Assembly: GCA_024692805.1 (NCBI GenBank)
Contig: JAILMD010000003.1
Location: 1-5,951, forward strand
Length of the DNA: 5,951 nucleotides
Source of the DNA: a bacterium
Lineage (GTDB): Bacteria > Bacillota > Clostridia > Christensenellales > UBA1242
Direction of reading: 5' to 3'
Shown in pieces: positions 1-5,186 of the stretch (within the stretch, counting starts at the first letter, position 1; each line of letters starts with the position of its first letter). A program made the position numbers and the translations under genes. The notes beneath the pieces were generated by a model. The model worked only from the letters and a program-made list of their open reading frames with translations, ran no database searches and was not told where the DNA came from.

Positions 1-1
1 A

Positions 2-448
2 GAAGGTAAAAAAGAGCAAGAAGAATTGTTAGCTTATCTTAAAACTGTTAAAAGAACTGAGGTTGGCGAACATCTTAAGGCTGCAAGAGAATATGGCGAT
101 TTAAGTGAAAACAGCGAATATGATGCTGCAAGGGCTGAGCAAGGAAGGCTTGAAAGCAAAATTGCGCTAATTGAAGAAACGCTTAGAAACGCTAAGATTA
201 TTTCTAACGATAAAGTTAAAAAGAGTGAAGTTATAGTTGGTTCAACTGTAACTGTTTTAGATGTTGATTTTAACGAACAAAGCACCTATAAGCTTGTTGG
301 AACGCTTGAAAGCGACCCAGATAACGGCCTAATAAGTAATGAATCACCAATTGGAAAAGCAATTTTAGGCAAGAAGAAAGGTGATGAAGTTAATGTTCCA
401 ACTCCTGATGGTGATAGTTTTGTTTTAAAGATCATTGATATTAAATAA
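2..448 (+). CDS. greA: Transcription elongation factor GreA (5' end outside window)
   Basis: GreA binds the secondary channel of RNA polymerase and stimulates cleavage of backtracked RNA, rescuing stalled complexes. The visible 148 residues contain the N-terminal coiled coil with its signature tip GDLSENSEYDAA. The Asp and Glu of this motif (visible residues 33 and 36) correspond to D41 and E44 of the E. coli protein, so about 8 residues are missing off the left edge. The C-terminal FKBP-like domain follows, with the usual GKAILGKKKGDEV and VPTPDG stretch and a normal end. The reading frame is open to the first base of the window. A TTG at 26 lies inside the conserved N-terminal helix and is not the start. 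The gene is closed by an intrinsic terminator, so it is probably not cotranscribed with holB. Family assignment is secure. Confidence 0.96.
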   Translation, partial: EGKKEQEELLAYLKTVKRTEVGEHLKAAREYGDLSENSEYDAARAEQGRLESKIALIEETLRNAKIISNDKVKKSEVIVGSTVTVLDVDFNEQSTYKLVGTLESDPDNGLISNESPIGKAILGKKKGDEVNVPTPDGDSFVLKIIDIK

Positions 449-470
449 AGGCTTAGGCCTTTATTTTTTT
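443..470 (+). terminator. Intrinsic terminator of greA
   Basis: The stem AAATAAAGGC (443-452) pairs with GCCTTTATTT (457-466) around a TTAG tetraloop. The run of T continues to 470. The hairpin begins inside the last codons of greA and the stop TAA is part of the stem. It insulates greA from the promoter that follows at 477. Confidence 0.88.
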
Positions 471-476
471 AAAAGA

Positions 477-505
477 TTGACAAAATGGTGGTTTTTTGTT
501 AATCT
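477..505 (+). promoter_or_regulatory. Sigma-A type promoter of the holB operon
   Basis: A perfect -35 TTGACA (477-482) is followed by a 17-bp spacer and the -10 TAATCT (500-505). A TG one base upstream of the -10 (497-498) makes it an extended -10. Start of transcription is expected about 7 nt past the -10, near 511-513, which is where the holB GTG codon lies. It sits directly after the greA terminator, as expected for a new transcription unit. Confidence 0.8.
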
Positions 506-511
506 TTTTTT

Positions 512-1459
512 GTGGATCTTAAAAAAATCATAACAAGTTTAGATGAGTTTAAATTGCTAGAAAAAAAGGCAAGTCAGAATAGTTTATTACAAACTTATCT
601 TTTTGTTAGTGAAGATTTTAATTTAAGGCAGGCTTTTTTTGAGGAATTTGCAAAAGTTGTTTTAGCAAATGAAAGCAAGGTTGTTGCCAAAACACACCCT
701 GATTTAACGTTTGTTTTAGACGATAAAATTTTAAATGTTGAAAGCATTGCTAATCTCGTTAGCGATTGTTATTATTCGCCACTTGAAGCTGATTTTAAGT
801 TATATTTTATTGACGATGCTAGCAAGTTAACCGAAGAAGCCCAAAACAAACTATTAAAAACTATTGAAAACCCTCCAAGGTCGGCAATTTTTGTTTTTGG
901 GGCAAGTAATACTAGTTCGATTTTGCCAACCATTTTATCGCGTTCATTTTTAATAAATATCCCAAAATTAAACAACAAAGAAATAATTAATTATATTTTA
1001 TCAAACGGGAAAACCGAGGCTGAAGCTGAAATTTTAGCGGGAATTGCTGGTGGGAATATAACCAAAGTAAACGCTTTAATGAAAGATGATTTGATGATTG
1101 GTTTGTTTTATGATTGCCTTGATTTATTTAAGATTAAAAGTTCTAGAGAAGTTATCAATTTTTCATCAAGGTTTAGATCAAAAAAATATGAAGTTAGTTC
1201 AATTTTTGATTTAACAATTATGATCGCTCGTGATATAATGATGGTGAAGTCAGGTCGCGAGAACTTGGTTTTAAACAAGGCTAACCTTAGTTTTTATAAA
1301 TCTATTGAAGGTGAGTTTTCATTAAAGAGCTTAACTAAGATAATTGAAAATTGTTTAAGTTTTAACAAAGATTTAACTTTTTATGTTAACAGTTTAGCGG
1401 CATTAGATGAATTTTTGTTTAATTTTGTTGAGGTGAAAGTTACATGCAAAGAGTTGTAG
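512..1459 (+). CDS. holB: DNA polymerase III delta' subunit (clamp loader)
   Basis: Delta' is the rigid stator of the clamp loader that opens and loads the beta sliding clamp. The 315-residue product has the AAA+ core features: HPD (62-64), the Walker-B-like FIDDASKLTEEAQNKLLKTIE (99-119) and a sensor/SRC-like segment ILPTILSRS (137-145). The SRC Cys is Ser here. The P-loop region is degenerate: LFVSEDFNLRQ replaces a GxxGxGK motif. The four-Cys zinc module usual after the first helix is absent. Both losses are tolerable for delta', which need not bind ATP. The GTG at 512 is the only start that keeps the first helix. No Shine-Dalgarno precedes it, and the promoter -10 ends 7 nt upstream, so translation may be leaderless. 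The 3' end overlaps ricT by 16 nt, and the holB-ricT order matches Bacillus. Confidence 0.88.
   Translation: MDLKKIITSLDEFKLLEKKASQNSLLQTYLFVSEDFNLRQAFFEEFAKVVLANESKVVAKTHPDLTFVLDDKILNVESIANLVSDCYYSPLEADFKLYFIDDASKLTEEAQNKLLKTIENPPRSAIFVFGASNTSSILPTILSRSFLINIPKLNNKEIINYILSNGKTEAEAEILAGIAGGNITKVNALMKDDLMIGLFYDCLDLFKIKSSREVINFSSRFRSKKYEVSSIFDLTIMIARDIMMVKSGRENLVLNKANLSFYKSIEGEFSLKSLTKIIENCLSFNKDLTFYVNSLAALDEFLFNFVEVKVTCKEL
1430..1436 (+). promoter_or_regulatory. Ribosome binding site of ricT
   Basis: GAGGTGA lies 7 nt before the ATG at 1444, inside the last codons of holB. It fixes the ricT start and the 16-nt overlap with holB. Confidence 0.8.
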
Positions 1460-2292
1460 GCATAAAATATTCTAAAGAAGGGAAAGCATACTTTTTTTCT
1501 CCAAATGGCTTAGAGCTTAAAGTTGGAGATAAAGTTATTGTTTCAACGGTCAACGGCAATGAATTTGGCATTGTTGATTTTGCTGAACGTGAAGTTAAAG
1601 ACGAACTTATAAAAGGCGAAATTAAGCCCGTTTTAAGGCTTGCAACGCTTCAAGATGAAAACAGAAGAAGCGAACTTGATGAAAAAGCGAAAGAAGCGTT
1701 AAAAACAATAAAGAAAAACGTAACAAAACTTGGGCTTAAAATGAAGGTTACTTCGGCGTGCTTTACTTTTGACGGCTCTAAAATTATTATTGAATTTACC
1801 GCTGATGACAGGGTTGATTTTAGAGAGTTGTTAAAGGTTTTAGCAAGCGAACTAAAAACGAGAATTGAGCTTAAACAAATTGGTGGGCGTGATGAAGTTA
1901 AAAACAAGGGCGCAATTGGGCCTTGTGGGCAAATTTGTTGCTGTAAGAGATATTTAAATGACTTTGCGCACGTTAGTGTTAAAATGGCTAAAAATCAAGG
2001 CATAAGTTTAACTCCAACAAAAATTAACGGAGTTTGCGGAAGATTGCTTTGTTGCCTTAGTTATGAAAATGAATTTTATGAGAAAACACTTGCAAAGATG
2101 CCAAAAGTTGGAAGTGAAGTTAAAACAAATAAAGGCGTTGGCGTTTGCTCATTTAATGATATTTTAAGAGAAAGAGTTGTTGTTAAGTTTACTCAAAAAG
2201 ATGGCTCAATTTCAAACGAAGAATTTGGGCTTGACGAAATAGAATTTAATAATCATAAAGGAGAAAAAGATGGCATACAGAATAACGGATAG
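1444..2292 (+). CDS. ricT: RicT (YaaT), PSP1-domain Fe-S regulator of RNA processing
   Basis: In B. subtilis RicT (YaaT) works with RicA and RicF in a complex that carries [4Fe-4S] clusters, assists RNase Y in mRNA maturation, and affects sporulation, competence and biofilm formation. The 282-residue product aligns by eye with YaaT along nearly its whole length. The core RVDFRELLKVLASELKTRIE (123-142), then IGGRDE, IGPCGQICCC (158-167), SVKMAKNQGISLTPTK and GVCGRLLCCLSYEN (196-209), is nearly the family consensus. The conserved cysteines C161, C166, C167, C198, C203 and C204 are all present, so Fe-S binding is probably kept. C165 makes an extra CCC run, and C106 and C235 are additional. The start is set by a strong Shine-Dalgarno. 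The 3' end overlaps the ferredoxin gene by 23 nt, suggesting translational coupling. Confidence 0.95.
   Translation: MQRVVGIKYSKEGKAYFFSPNGLELKVGDKVIVSTVNGNEFGIVDFAEREVKDELIKGEIKPVLRLATLQDENRRSELDEKAKEALKTIKKNVTKLGLKMKVTSACFTFDGSKIIIEFTADDRVDFRELLKVLASELKTRIELKQIGGRDEVKNKGAIGPCGQICCCKRYLNDFAHVSVKMAKNQGISLTPTKINGVCGRLLCCLSYENEFYEKTLAKMPKVGSEVKTNKGVGVCSFNDILRERVVVKFTQKDGSISNEEFGLDEIEFNNHKGEKDGIQNNG
2257..2263 (+). promoter_or_regulatory. Ribosome binding site of the ferredoxin gene
   Basis: AAAGGAG ends 6 nt before the ATG at 2270. It lies inside the 3' end of ricT. It is one of the best Shine-Dalgarno sequences in the window and supports this short gene as real and well translated. Confidence 0.85.
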
Positions 2293-2446
2293 ATGCGCAA
2301 AATGTGGGAGTTGCGAACCAATGTGTCCTGTTGGGGCAATCAGCTTTAACGGCGAAAAATATGTTATTGACAAAAAACAATGTGTTTCATGCGGAATGTG
2401 CGCAAGCGTTTGCCCAGTTGGAGCCCCAGAACCTGATGAGAACTAA
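2270..2446 (+). CDS. Clostridial-type 2[4Fe-4S] ferredoxin, 58 residues
   Basis: This small gene encodes a soluble low-potential electron carrier holding two [4Fe-4S] clusters. It shows two CxxCxxCxxxCP motifs: C9, C12, C15, C19 and C38, C41, C44, C48. Apart from the initiator Met, the spacing matches that of Clostridium pasteurianum ferredoxin as I recall it, and the MAYRITD start and CPVGAPEP end are also of that type. The length (58) is normal for the family. The start is fixed by a strong Shine-Dalgarno. The gene overlaps the end of ricT by 23 nt and the start of trmN6 by 11 nt, so it is embedded in the operon. B. subtilis has yabA at this place. Its redox partner is unknown. Delivery of electrons or clusters to RicT, itself an Fe-S protein, is a guess from position only. 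Confidence 0.93.
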   Translation: MAYRITDRCAKCGSCEPMCPVGAISFNGEKYVIDKKQCVSCGMCASVCPVGAPEPDEN

Positions 2447-3176
2447 TCTAGGGAAAGATTTTTATTTATGTGACCTTCAATATGAAGGTCTTTTTTGCTA
2501 TCAAAGAAAAAACGGCTATGGCTTTACAACTGATGCCGTTTTGCTTGCTAATTTTATTCAAAATTGCGAAGATAAGCGTTTGGTTGAATTTTGTTCAGGC
2601 TCAGGTGTTATTTCAATTCTAGTTAATGCTAAAAAGAAACCAAAAGAGATTTATTGCGTTGAAATTCAAAAAGAATTAGCAAAAATGAACGAAGAAAGCC
2701 TAGCGTTTAACAAAATTAAAAACATTAAAGTTATTTGCGACAGTCTTGAAAACTTTGCTAGTTGTGTTAACGATAAATTTGATGTTGTTTTAGCAAACCC
2801 TCCATATTATAAAGTTGGCGCTGGAAGGCTTCCAATTAGCGTTGAAAAAAGATTGTCGCGCTTTGAAGTTAAAACTAATATTATTAGTTTGGTTAGTTCC
2901 GCTAAAAAGGTTTTAAATGAAAACGGAAAACTTTATTTAGTTTTTTTAACAGAGCGTGAAAACGAATTAAATAGTGCTCTTAGCGAAAATGGTTTTAAAG
3001 TTATAAGAAAACAATATGTTCGCCCAAAAGCAACTCAAGATAGCCATATCTTTTTAATTGAGGCCGGTTTAAATTATAATGGCGAAGAAAAACTTTTGCC
3101 AGATATTATTGTTACTAACGCAGATGGAAGCGAAACTGAACAGATTAAAGAAATTTATGGCAGAAAGCCTACATAA
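2436..3176 (+). CDS. trmN6: tRNA1(Val) (adenine(37)-N6)-methyltransferase-like protein (YabB/TrmN6 family)
   Basis: This is a Rossmann-fold SAM-dependent methyltransferase whose family methylates N6 of A37 in a tRNA. The 246 residues equal the usual YabB length. Features are the family N-terminal segment CDLQYEGLFCYQRKNGYGF (12-30) and TTDAVLLANF (31-40), SAM motif I EFCSGSGVIS (51-60), the acidic end of strand 2 VEIQ (75-78), and the catalytic NPPYY (121-125). The ATG at 2436 matches the start expected for the family. An upstream in-frame extension to 2304 reads the ferredoxin gene out of frame and is not real. Only a distant GGAG (2420-2423, 12 nt away) precedes the ATG, so initiation probably depends on coupling to ferredoxin translation. 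A terminator hairpin covers codons 13-20. Exact tRNA substrate is inferred. The 3' end overlaps convergent spmB by 8 bp. Confidence 0.88.
   Translation: MRTNLGKDFYLCDLQYEGLFCYQRKNGYGFTTDAVLLANFIQNCEDKRLVEFCSGSGVISILVNAKKKPKEIYCVEIQKELAKMNEESLAFNKIKNIKVICDSLENFASCVNDKFDVVLANPPYYKVGAGRLPISVEKRLSRFEVKTNIISLVSSAKKVLNENGKLYLVFLTERENELNSALSENGFKVIRKQYVRPKATQDSHIFLIEAGLNYNGEEKLLPDIIVTNADGSETEQIKEIYGRKPT
2472..2496 (+). terminator. Intrinsic terminator inside the trmN6 coding region
   Basis: A perfect 8-bp stem, GACCTTCA (2472-2479) and TGAAGGTC (2483-2490), closes over ATA and is followed directly by six T (2491-2496). It begins 25 nt after the ferredoxin stop, exactly where a terminator of a holB-ricT-ferredoxin operon would be expected. 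It encodes residues DLQYEGLF of TrmN6, which fit the family pattern, so it is both coding and a likely terminator or attenuator. The structure is plain in the sequence. Its activity in vivo is inference. Confidence 0.72.
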
Positions 3177-3675
3177 TTTTGCAGAGTAAGCAGGCTATTA
3201 TTGAGCCAATAAAACAACTTATTAAAGCAACTGGGATCGTGTATCCTAGTTTTTTTACCTTTGTTGTTGAAAAATAAACGGCAGTAACATAAAAAACGGT
3301 TTCCGTGCAACTCATAATAACGCTTGCGCAACGTGAAATATAACTATCAGGGCCATAAGTTGCAAAAATCTCACTAATAAGCGCAAGGCTTCCAGAACCG
3401 GTAAAAGGTCTTAAAACCAAAAAGTTAACAAGTTCTTTAGGAATTCCTAACAAAGCAAACACTGGCGCAACAAAAGTGCTTAATTTTTCAGCGAGCCCGC
3501 TAAGTGAAAATAATTCAACAGCGCAAAAGATTGCAACTAAAAGTGGAAAAGTTTTAATGCAAAGGTCAACGGCCTCCTTAGCGCCTTTAGCAAAACACGA
3601 ATAAGCATTAATGTTTTTTATTAAACAAGTTATAAACAAGAGTAATAAAAAAACAGGAATAATATAAACTGCCAT
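3169..3675 (-). CDS. spmB: Spore maturation protein B (SpmB), membrane protein
   Basis: SpmB acts with SpmA in spore core dehydration and heat resistance in Bacillus and Clostridium, by an unknown mechanism. The 168 residues form a membrane protein of the nucleoside-recognition (Gate) fold. There are hydrophobic segments at about 3-20, 42-60, 67-90, 118-136 and 147-165. Family motifs are FAKGAKEAVDLCIKTFPLLV (28-47), LRPFTGSGSLALI (88-100), TYGPDSYI (106-113) and TETVFYVTAVYF (124-135). Its ATG overlaps the spmA stop in a TAATG junction (1 nt shared). Only a GAGG about 12 nt upstream is seen, so translational coupling is likely. It runs convergent into trmN6 with an 8-bp overlap of coding ends and no terminator between. 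Confidence 0.93.
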   Translation of the reverse strand: MAVYIIPVFLLLLFITCLIKNINAYSCFAKGAKEAVDLCIKTFPLLVAIFCAVELFSLSGLAEKLSTFVAPVFALLGIPKELVNFLVLRPFTGSGSLALISEIFATYGPDSYISRCASVIMSCTETVFYVTAVYFSTTKVKKLGYTIPVALISCFIGSIIACLLCKIM

Positions 3676-4256
3676 TAGTCTGCTTTGCCTCGCTTAATTT
3701 TAAACCTGTGAATTATTTTTACAAAAATTATGGCGATTGCGGTTGAAAGAACGCTTCCTATTATTGACGGAAGAATTATTGATGAAGCATTAACGCTGCC
3801 GGCGGCGGTCATTAGCCCCATAATGCTCGTTGGAAGAAGTTGAATACTTGTGCAAGAAATAACAACAAGCATAATCATTGGGAAAGTTGCTTTCTCTTTG
3901 TCTTTTCCCATGCTTTCAATGGCTTTAATTCCTAAAGGGGTTGCGGCGCCATTCATTCCTAAAAGGTTTGCGCTCATGTTTAAACTAACAAGGCGTTTGC
4001 TTTCATCATTTAGCGTTTTTTTACCAAAAATTAGGTCAATTATTGGTGAAAGAATTTTAGAAATAAACTTGGTTAATTTGGTTTGCTCTAAAATTGAAAA
4101 AATGCCAATCCAAACAGCATAAACCGTGCAGAGTTCAAAGGTTAGAGTTAGCGCTTTATTTGAAGCAGAAAGAAGCCCCGTCATAACGGAGTTTGGGTCA
4201 ATAAAAAGCATTGCACAAATGCTTGAAACTAAAAGCATTAACCAAACCTTATTCAT
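3675..4256 (-). CDS. spmA: Spore maturation protein A (SpmA), membrane protein
   Basis: SpmA is the partner of SpmB and is also a Gate-domain membrane protein. The 193 residues are close to the 196 of B. subtilis SpmA. The signature is NMSANLLGMNGAATPLGIKA (93-112), followed by a family-like region CTSIQLLPTSIMGLMTAAGS (135-154). Hydrophobic segments lie at about 3-19, 40-56, 126-150 and 160-182, with a basic tail (HRFKIKRGK). The ATG at 4256 matches the family N-terminus, but no Shine-Dalgarno is visible before it (AAAGTTTAAT only). In B. subtilis the pair is downstream of dacB. Here it stands alone, between trmN6 and tatD, on the opposite strand. Its presence suggests a sporulating lineage or a descendant of one, but Spm proteins also occur in non-spore-formers. 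Confidence 0.93.
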   Translation of the reverse strand: MNKVWLMLLVSSICAMLFIDPNSVMTGLLSASNKALTLTFELCTVYAVWIGIFSILEQTKLTKFISKILSPIIDLIFGKKTLNDESKRLVSLNMSANLLGMNGAATPLGIKAIESMGKDKEKATFPMIMLVVISCTSIQLLPTSIMGLMTAAGSVNASSIILPSIIGSVLSTAIAIIFVKIIHRFKIKRGKAD

Positions 4257-4296
4257 ATTAAACTTTATGAAAATAGTTTTGTTTTTAGAAGAAATA

Positions 4297-4305
4297 TGAT
4301 AAAAT
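4297..4305 (+). promoter_or_regulatory. Extended -10 promoter of tatD
   Basis: TGATAAAAT is an extended -10 (TG, one base, TAAAAT at 4300-4305). Upstream there is only a weak -35 (TTTTGT at 4277-4282 with 17 bp, or TTGTTT at 4279-4284 with 15 bp). An overlapping alternative -10 is TATGAT at 4295-4300. Transcription would begin at about 4307-4312, at or just before the tatD ATG, leaving no room for a Shine-Dalgarno. Confidence 0.55.
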
Positions 4306-4328
4306 GCAATTATGAAATTTATTGATTC
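4300..4328 (-). promoter_or_regulatory. Possible sigma-G-like promoter of spmAB
   Basis: On the minus strand GAATC (4328-4324) and CATTTTA (4306-4300) are separated by 17 bp. This resembles the forespore sigma-G pattern (GHATR, 17-18 bp, CATNHTA) with one mismatch in the -35. A start near 4293 would give a leader of about 37 nt to spmA. The -35 lies inside tatD, and the -10 is the complement of the tatD -10. The consensus is quoted from memory, and AT-rich DNA makes chance matches common. B. subtilis spmAB is transcribed with dacB under sigma-E instead. Confidence 0.3.
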
Positions 4329-5079
4329 ACATTGCCATTTACATAACGAAATAATTTCAAATGACGAAGTTAAAGCGATTATTGAAGAAGATGACTCGCT
4401 TTTGTTTTGTTTAATTCAAGGCGCAAGCGAAGAAAGAAACAAAGAACTTGTTGATTTTATTAAAACTTGTGATAAGGCTTATGGGCTTGTTGGGCTTCAC
4501 CCAGAAGATTTACAGTCGCCAGAAGAAAATGACAAGGTAATTGAAAACCTTAAAACTTATGTTAAAAATGAAAAAATTGTCGGTATCGGCGAAATTGGGC
4601 TAGATTTTCATTTTAGAAGCGATAATAAAGAAGAACAGCTTAGGGTTTTTGAGAAACAATTAAAATTGGCGGGCGAGTTAAAACTTCCGGTTTGCATTCA
4701 CTGCCGAGAAGCAAAAGTTGAACTTTATGAAATTTTAAAACGAAATAAAGAAAACTTTAAACATGGAGTTGTTATTCATTGTTTTAGTGAAGATAGTGAT
4801 TGGGCAAAGAAATTTATTGATTTAGGTTGTTATCTTTCTTTTTGCGGAAACTTCACTTTTAAAAACTATGATAAAAGCAACATCAAAGTTGTTCCGCTTG
4901 ATAAGTTGTTAATAGAAACTGATTCGCCATTTCTTTCACCAGTTCCTTATAGAGGTCAAATAAACAACCCAACAAGAGTTTGCGTTGTTGGTGAGGCGAT
5001 TGCAAATTATTTAAATATTAGCCTTGAAGAGTTAGTTAATCAAACAACAAAAAACTGCATTTTGCTATATAAATTATAA
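4312..5079 (+). CDS. tatD: TatD-family metal-dependent hydrolase (YabD-like DNase)
   Basis: TatD proteins are TIM-barrel metallohydrolases of the amidohydrolase superfamily with 3'-5' exonuclease activity on DNA or RNA. The 255 residues match the usual length. Metal ligands are visible in order: HCH (H7, H9), GEIGLDFH (E94), IHCRE (H130), IHCFS (H156) and ETDSPFL (D204). GLHPE (61-65) and PYRGQINNPTRV (212-223) complete the family pattern. The ATG is preceded by a promoter-like -10 ending 7 nt upstream and by no Shine-Dalgarno, so the message may be leaderless. In Bacillus yabD lies near ksgA with rnmV between them. Here rnmV is absent and a structured leader separates the two. The physiological substrate is not known from sequence. 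Confidence 0.94.
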   Translation: MKFIDSHCHLHNEIISNDEVKAIIEEDDSLLFCLIQGASEERNKELVDFIKTCDKAYGLVGLHPEDLQSPEENDKVIENLKTYVKNEKIVGIGEIGLDFHFRSDNKEEQLRVFEKQLKLAGELKLPVCIHCREAKVELYEILKRNKENFKHGVVIHCFSEDSDWAKKFIDLGCYLSFCGNFTFKNYDKSNIKVVPLDKLLIETDSPFLSPVPYRGQINNPTRVCVVGEAIANYLNISLEELVNQTTKNCILLYKL

Positions 5080-5101
5080 AAAAACGAGCCAAAAATGGCT
5101 C
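5078..5101 (-). terminator. Hairpin between tatD and ksgA, terminator-like on the minus strand
   Basis: GAGCC (5086-5090) pairs with GGCTC (5097-5101) around AAAAAT. On the minus strand the stem is followed by G and seven T (complement of the A run 5078-5084), the form of an intrinsic terminator. On the plus strand only TTATGGTTATCTTT follows, a poor U-tract, so it would be at best a weak terminator for tatD. The five-pair GC-rich stem is short. Confidence 0.5.
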
Positions 5102-5129
5102 TTATGGTTATCTTTCGCAGATTTCATTT

Positions 5130-5151
5130 GTTAGCCAGTGGCTAACGTTAG
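5130..5151. repeat. Inverted repeat in the ksgA leader
   Basis: GTTAGCC (5130-5136) and GGCTAAC (5140-5146) form a perfect 7-bp stem with an AGT loop. CTAAC (5142-5146) is also complementary to the next GTTAG (5147-5151), giving a second, mutually exclusive palindrome CTAACGTTAG. No T-run follows on either strand, so it is not a simple terminator. It may be an operator or an RNA switch in the leader. No function can be assigned. Confidence 0.55.
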
Positions 5152-5179
5152 GTTGTGAAAAATATAAAAAACTATTCAA

Positions 5180-5186
5180 AAAGGAG
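5180..5186 (+). promoter_or_regulatory. Ribosome binding site that sets the ksgA start
   Basis: AAAGGAG is followed after 7 nt by an in-frame TTG at 5194. No comparable site precedes the GTG at 5155, so the TTG is preferred as start of ksgA. Confidence 0.82.

Noticed and set aside
26..28. TTG as the start of greA
   Set aside because: The frame is open to the window edge and the upstream codons encode EGKKEQEE, part of the conserved GreA N-terminal helix. The gene is simply cut by the window.
34..285. Minus-strand open frame opposite greA
   Set aside because: It is a Ser/Leu-rich shadow of the greA coiled coil, with no initiation signal. Similar shadows at 772-978 and 1650-1907 were dropped for the same reason.
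2304..2435. N-terminal extension of trmN6
   Set aside because: This stretch is the ferredoxin gene read in another frame. The ferredoxin frame has eight correctly spaced cysteines, and the ATG at 2436 gives TrmN6 its normal length.
3850..4122. Plus-strand open frame of 90 codons
   Set aside because: It is antisense to spmA, whose protein has clear family motifs. The plus-strand product has no recognisable features.
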